Below are positions 61,001 through 64,000 of a DNA stretch of 64,000 nucleotides, piece by piece (position 1 is the stretch's first letter; every line of letters begins with the position of its first letter). This stretch comes from Flavobacterium arcticum (lineage in GTDB: Bacteria > Bacteroidota > Bacteroidia > Flavobacteriales > Flavobacteriaceae): assembly GCF_003344925.1 (NCBI RefSeq), contig NZ_CP031188.1:928501-992500 (forward strand). Reading direction: 5' to 3'. Both the position numbers and the translations under genes were made by a program. The notes beneath the pieces were generated by a model, which was not told the origin of the DNA, searched no databases, and saw nothing but the letters and a program-made list of their open reading frames with translations.

Positions 61001-64000
61001 GTTATAGGGTTTAATTTCTGTTTCAATTTGCAATACAATATCGCTAGTAGTAGCTCTAGAAAACCAGTTTATGCCATATCCAGAGTAATAATACATACCA
61101 CTACGTGTTTGCCTATGAGTGTATAGTGGATTATTATAATCGGGTATAATTATGGGTAAGGTTTCATACGATTCGATACTCGTCCCATCAATATTCAGAT
61201 ATTTTTTAGTGTGCGATAACTCCGGCTTTTCCCAAATTCCTGTATCACTTTGTCCAGGTTCAACCTTACGATACTCAAGCCCTGCATATATTGGCATTGT
61301 AAATGTAGACCCATCAAAATCTATTTCATTTGCAAAGAACACAGGGTTAATTTCTCCTTGTGGTAATTGTTCAGGAAATATTTTTATATATCTTTTTCTA
61401 CCATCAAAAGAATAGCCGTTTTCATCAACATTTGCCGAGCCATCCTCTCCTTCTTCATTAGAGAATCCTGGCACTAGCGCGCTAAGCGCTACGGGTAAAG
61501 GTAGTCTTTGCGTGTTTACCGAAGTTGGTAATGACATTGAAAGATGATGTACTTCGCCAGACAAATCGTTGCTTAAACTACCAGAGGTATAATATTCTGA
61601 TATGTAAATATACTCTCCTTCCATAACTTCAGAGGCAAGGTCAAGCGTACCTAGCCCTAACATTCTAGCTATATGATAATCATAACCTGCAATTAATAAC
61701 ATATCTAGGTTAGATATTTCCATTCCTGCCTCATCTTCACTACTACCTATTGTTAGTGGTCCGCCTTGATCATTTGCTAGATTTAAATCAAAAAACTCAA
61801 CCGCTTTAGGATTATCAGGGTCATTACTCAAGTTAATGTATTGACCTACTACATCTTTTATATTTCTATTCCACTCCTCTACAGGAGCATTCCATTTTTC
61901 TACATAATTATCTGTGTCTACATAAGCTTCATCATTAAAACGTAGCCAATTACCTTTAACAGGGTTATTTTCGTCAGGATCAAGTTGACTTATAGCTAAT
62001 TCATCATCTAAGGTTAATGCATATTCTCCTAAAGATTCCCATGCAGCATTACTATTTGTATTGACTATGAAATCAGAATAAAATTCAAATTCTACTTGCA
62101 AGACAGTACAATTTTCAGGCTTAAATCGTACACTTCTACCATTTTCACTTATTAAATCAACGTTATCCAACTGTGTTGAACTATATGTTTTCCTAAAAAA
62201 GAGTGACTTATTTACAAAAATTTGATTTTCAGGAACTGATAATGCCTCTGCTTGCAAACTACTAGTAGGTGTAGTATTAGAAACTACAAGTTTAGAAGCA
62301 AAAAATAATTCTCTTTTATTTTCTATTTCTATTATCTCATTTCCATAAGCCTGAATAAATCCAGATGGATTAGTCATTGGGTTAATAGTAGCTCTTACTT
62401 GGTCGTATTTTGTAGCATTACGGAAATAAACAAAAAATATTCGGGTATCATTATTAAACTTATAAAGCCAAAACTTCTGCTGATCATTAACAGCTTGTGG
62501 CAATAATGCTAGGTCAAGTGTAAACGTTGCTTTTTGATAAGGGGTGCGATATATTTTAACAAAATCGTTAGGCTTATTAAAGTTAACATTATTAGCAGCA
62601 TAGTTACCCTTAGGTATATGGTTATCGCCTAGTGTACCACCAAGAGTCCACCTTAAGTGGATTCCTTTTGTACTATCAGTACCTGTAGATCCTACTGCTT
62701 GAAAGTATAAATAGGGCGATTGAAAAAGTGGATTATCAGATATGTCAATCGAATCTCCACTAGCGCACTGATTTATTTTAACAGAAGTAATGTCACTAAT
62801 AGATACTGTTACATCATTGGTAACTGCTACTGTTATATTATTAGTTGTTACTGTATAGTCTGAAGTTATGCTGAGAGATACGTCTGGAAGGGAAGCTATA
62901 GGGGAGGGATAAGGTTGTGAAATACAACTTTCCATGTTTTCATTTATAAGTCCTACTACGTTTGAAGTAGGGGAGGGATAATGAACAGTATTACATACAA
63001 TTTCTTGTTCACTAACTTGGAGATTTAAAGGTGCAGATGTTATTTCTTTTGTCCATATTGTAGAGTTGTCAGCAATGTTTATTTTTTGTAAAACTGCTTG
63101 ATTATTGTTAGCTCTATTGATGAATAATGAATCTTCTGTACTAAGACCAAAACCAGAATAATATTCATTACCAATATCATCCACATAGCGCTTAACCATG
63201 ATATTTTGATTCATAGTTGTATTTAGGAAATTCAACTCCATCAAAAAATAGTCATAGTCATTATTGTCTCCAAATTTTTCTTTTCCAATTATTCGGATTT
63301 TTCCATTGGAAAGTTTTTTTATTTCATAGGCAGTATGGTATCCGTTTGTATCATTTGCAAAAGCAAATTGATTAATTAGATTAAGATTGTGGTCTAATTT
63401 TATATAAGATAAATTCCCACTAGCAAGGTAGATATAATCATCATCAAAAGTTATTAAATCTCTTTTTATACTGTTTATACTTATGGTGTTAGAGCTATTA
63501 TCTGTATCAAGCCTTTTTGTAGCAACGACTATACCTAAGTCATTTATTTTGATAAATAAGCTTACAAAAGGAAATGATGATAACCCAAAAGGTAGACCAC
63601 TTGAGCTACATTTTATGAGATAATTATTTGTACTAACTCTTTTGATATATATATTTCCCGTATTAGGTGTATGATACTTTTTTTTCCAAGCGATAGTACC
63701 TGTAGGTGTTATGCGGAGGACTACAAAATCTGTGTTATCTGTAGCCACAACCAGAAGAATCGGAGCCGGAATTTCAGTAAGGAGTATCATTATATCACCA
63801 TTATCGCACATGGTAGGTTCAGACAACCTAACATTTGGGTAAATATCACTAAATCTCTTTTCCCATAATACTTCACCCGAAAGATCAGTTTTAAGTATAA
63901 ATAAATCGTTTTCTATTTTACCAAAATAATAAAGAACATTCCCTGCTTTTAGGGAAAATTGGTAATGATAATCTTGTGGTTTATCGTATATATTTAAAAA
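58001..64000 (-). CDS. Giant secreted-type protein, 5' end off window
   Basis: The minus-strand frame is open from the window edge through 58001; the TTG at 63826 is internal because coding continues upstream (I read ...GEVLWEKRFSDIYPNVRLSEP... in frame). At least 1999 residues are visible. The first ~300 residues contain WKKKYH, GIVVATKRLD and similar blocks like a beta-propeller. A Pro/Thr-poor middle region follows. The last ~300 residues resemble fibronectin-III-like domains (APKIKSALPVLSNDMLNITSKISFEI, SPVLSHSFEPIQSYLLKDIVLHWDK). The end, GGIGEMKISHSFVIR, lacks a T9SS sorting domain. It may be part of a secretion-related or toxin-delivery complex; function unknown. Confidence 0.75.
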   Translation of the reverse strand, partial: FLNIYDKPQDYHYQFSLKAGNVLYYFGKIENDLFILKTDLSGEVLWEKRFSDIYPNVRLSEPTMCDNGDIMILLTEIPAPILLVVATDNTDFVVLRITPTGTIAWKKKYHTPNTGNIYIKRVSTNNYLIKCSSSGLPFGLSSFPFVSLFIKINDLGIVVATKRLDTDNSSNTISINSIKRDLITFDDDYIYLASGNLSYIKLDHNLNLINQFAFANDTNGYHTAYEIKKLSNGKIRIIGKEKFGDNNDYDYFLMELNFLNTTMNQNIMVKRYVDDIGNEYYSGFGLSTEDSLFINRANNNQAVLQKINIADNSTIWTKEITSAPLNLQVSEQEIVCNTVHYPSPTSNVVGLINENMESCISQPYPSPIASLPDVSLSITSDYTVTTNNITVAVTNDVTVSISDITSVKINQCASGDSIDISDNPLFQSPYLYFQAVGSTGTDSTKGIHLRWTLGGTLGDNHIPKGNYAANNVNFNKPNDFVKIYRTPYQKATFTLDLALLPQAVNDQQKFWLYKFNNDTRIFFVYFRNATKYDQVRATINPMTNPSGFIQAYGNEIIEIENKRELFFASKLVVSNTTPTSSLQAEALSVPENQIFVNKSLFFRKTYSSTQLDNVDLISENGRSVRFKPENCTVLQVEFEFYSDFIVNTNSNAAWESLGEYALTLDDELAISQLDPDENNPVKGNWLRFNDEAYVDTDNYVEKWNAPVEEWNRNIKDVVGQYINLSNDPDNPKAVEFFDLNLANDQGGPLTIGSSEDEAGMEISNLDMLLIAGYDYHIARMLGLGTLDLASEVMEGEYIYISEYYTSGSLSNDLSGEVHHLSMSLPTSVNTQRLPLPVALSALVPGFSNEEGEDGSANVDENGYSFDGRKRYIKIFPEQLPQGEINPVFFANEIDFDGSTFTMPIYAGLEYRKVEPGQSDTGIWEKPELSHTKKYLNIDGTSIESYETLPIIIPDYNNPLYTHRQTRSGMYYYSGYGINWFSRATTSDIVLQIETEIKPYNSLLPPTNINALLIVNESPLMFSSQSEQLKLAQINDADKTLIRLTFDYDANNEVINYQIPIDTAVPDSDFVTDPEVLFPDDDEIFAEDVEIFFRNETPKTIYTKVVSVSQDSSPFLSVLQTESYHQIDGMVPSEFPEGTTSQNFIGSLLVMGDQQYIVNNIVETPNGLRFTVYNQQITNSIMGNEVATVGSQPIMTPTIENDGLCTIVENMQNTSSWGAQTNPHSLKVKIGFDGTNSWGVNRELVRFVNDAGLVEKYIEKTRGFWEEATIEKFLENFTFQNSNGELIQKTNTHRGIYKITFNSFSLPQHVQYNNNDVSVEFFNGTVRLYTENNMVSGSLTDSREVFKVFKTENIGTANNLVLYIHDENFQSDGQGNPSVDNNNILIDNNISVNYYPSYKVYLYHDPLHNLTEEKILPEEGEGVHYSIFGLRAVDYDNTNNDNTFYKSRLSVPAIMFAQEIILPQVPNGPQGVLYATRPDFFGKSTYTFTTQFSHKPYSVGFYRSDDQALLSSIYEIETIREIRADLANIGGNQEEYLTDRWQNFLDFDLLSTDGDYSTFPPNLENAYKFPLPNKVKFFDEINFFIQKHNQHYDTSIPLISNDYYGNMALDSIVITMPNSNNLSLLDFVKEAILNVFVPLNEIPVIYNFIHTESGYKPTNKKPVIRDDNGYLLNPRDANSGFEMAPMMKVVGTNKIQFTDFTLDGTTSNLYFYAAKEIGSQMKMSDFSTPLGPIKMVNTNAPEAPKIKSALPVLSNDMLNITSKISFEINAYPLVQNIKKIKLYRTDSRIDAESIYFMTLVKEVDLEADGMDTNNIWKFTDDFSDLEEIPFGDTLFYRVTVSREVEYADDEDNIVIEYAPSQPSKILATIVSESKKPNSPVLSHSFEPIQSYLLKDIVLHWDKMCYKGTYHVYKMNNQGHWVKIHEINTNDENIHLPLEDTNLESSDLTVIDAQANPIYHHFKVITENTAGMFSTEENVLTIWKDVGGIGEMKISHSFVIR

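Noticed and set aside
63824..63826. TTG start of the giant minus-strand gene
   Set aside because: The same frame stays open with sensible protein sequence to the window edge.
1..64000. CRISPR arrays, rRNA operons, classic IS elements
   Set aside because: No regularly spaced repeats, rRNA sequence or transposase frames with terminal inverted repeats were seen.

Overview
The window comes from an AT-rich member of the Bacteroidota, most likely a Flavobacteriaceae (Flavobacterium-like). The evidence is: several proteins with type IX secretion (T9SS) type A or B C-terminal sorting domains; lipoproteins whose acylated Cys is followed by acidic residues; TAnnTTTG promoter boxes; an RpoN with a long acidic insert; and almost no Shine-Dalgarno sequences.

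Layout. 1-7 kb is housekeeping: the end of a DUF5686-type protein, an SMR transporter, asnS, rpoN, a small membrane protein, an outer-membrane barrel, an MscS channel and an HPF-type ribosome factor. 7-13.2 kb is an envelope thiol-redox and secretion cluster: a beta-barrel protein directly adjacent to a TlpA oxidoreductase, a secreted thioredoxin-fold protein with a T9SS tag, a second T9SS protein and an Omp28-type thioredoxin lipoprotein. 13.2-17.5 kb holds a YqaE/Pmp3-type peptide, a VOC protein, tRNA-Ser(GGA), a TatD/acyltransferase/asparaginase operon and a retropepsin-like protease. 17.6-23.6 kb holds a choice-of-anchor L T9SS protein and a run of small surface lipoproteins, the last of which has lost its start codon. 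23.6-28.4 kb is sucA-sucB (2-oxoglutarate dehydrogenase) plus a barrel protein. 28.5-37.3 kb is a polyprenyl synthase pair and, divergently, two TetR regulators followed by TolC, a periplasmic adaptor and an RND pump.

38.36-57.21 kb is an integrated genomic island of about 18.8 kb. It sits in the 3' half of a CAT-anticodon tRNA gene, and a displaced copy of that tRNA 3' half marks the far end. Both ends carry the same tandem repeat just inside the junction. The island encodes an excisionase-like HTH protein, a tyrosine integrase, a phage-type P-loop ATPase overlapping a DUF3871 gene, a complete type I restriction-modification operon with a HigB/HigA-ImmA toxin-antitoxin module embedded between hsdM and hsdS, a RadC-like JAMM protein, an XRE repressor with its operator pair, two DUF3127-type proteins, two paralogous lipoproteins and several unknowns. 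I see no relaxase or conjugation genes, so it looks like a defence island or a non-autonomous integrative element. Just outside its right end lies what looks like the left end of an older related element, then a truncated T9SS type B gene. The window ends inside a giant minus-strand secreted-type protein that runs off the edge.

The most interesting parts are the island boundaries (covarying att copies, arm-type repeats, remnant second element), the R-M operon with an embedded toxin-antitoxin, a possible structured RNA upstream of hsdM, and the TlpA/barrel pair in which the barrel has only two cysteines.
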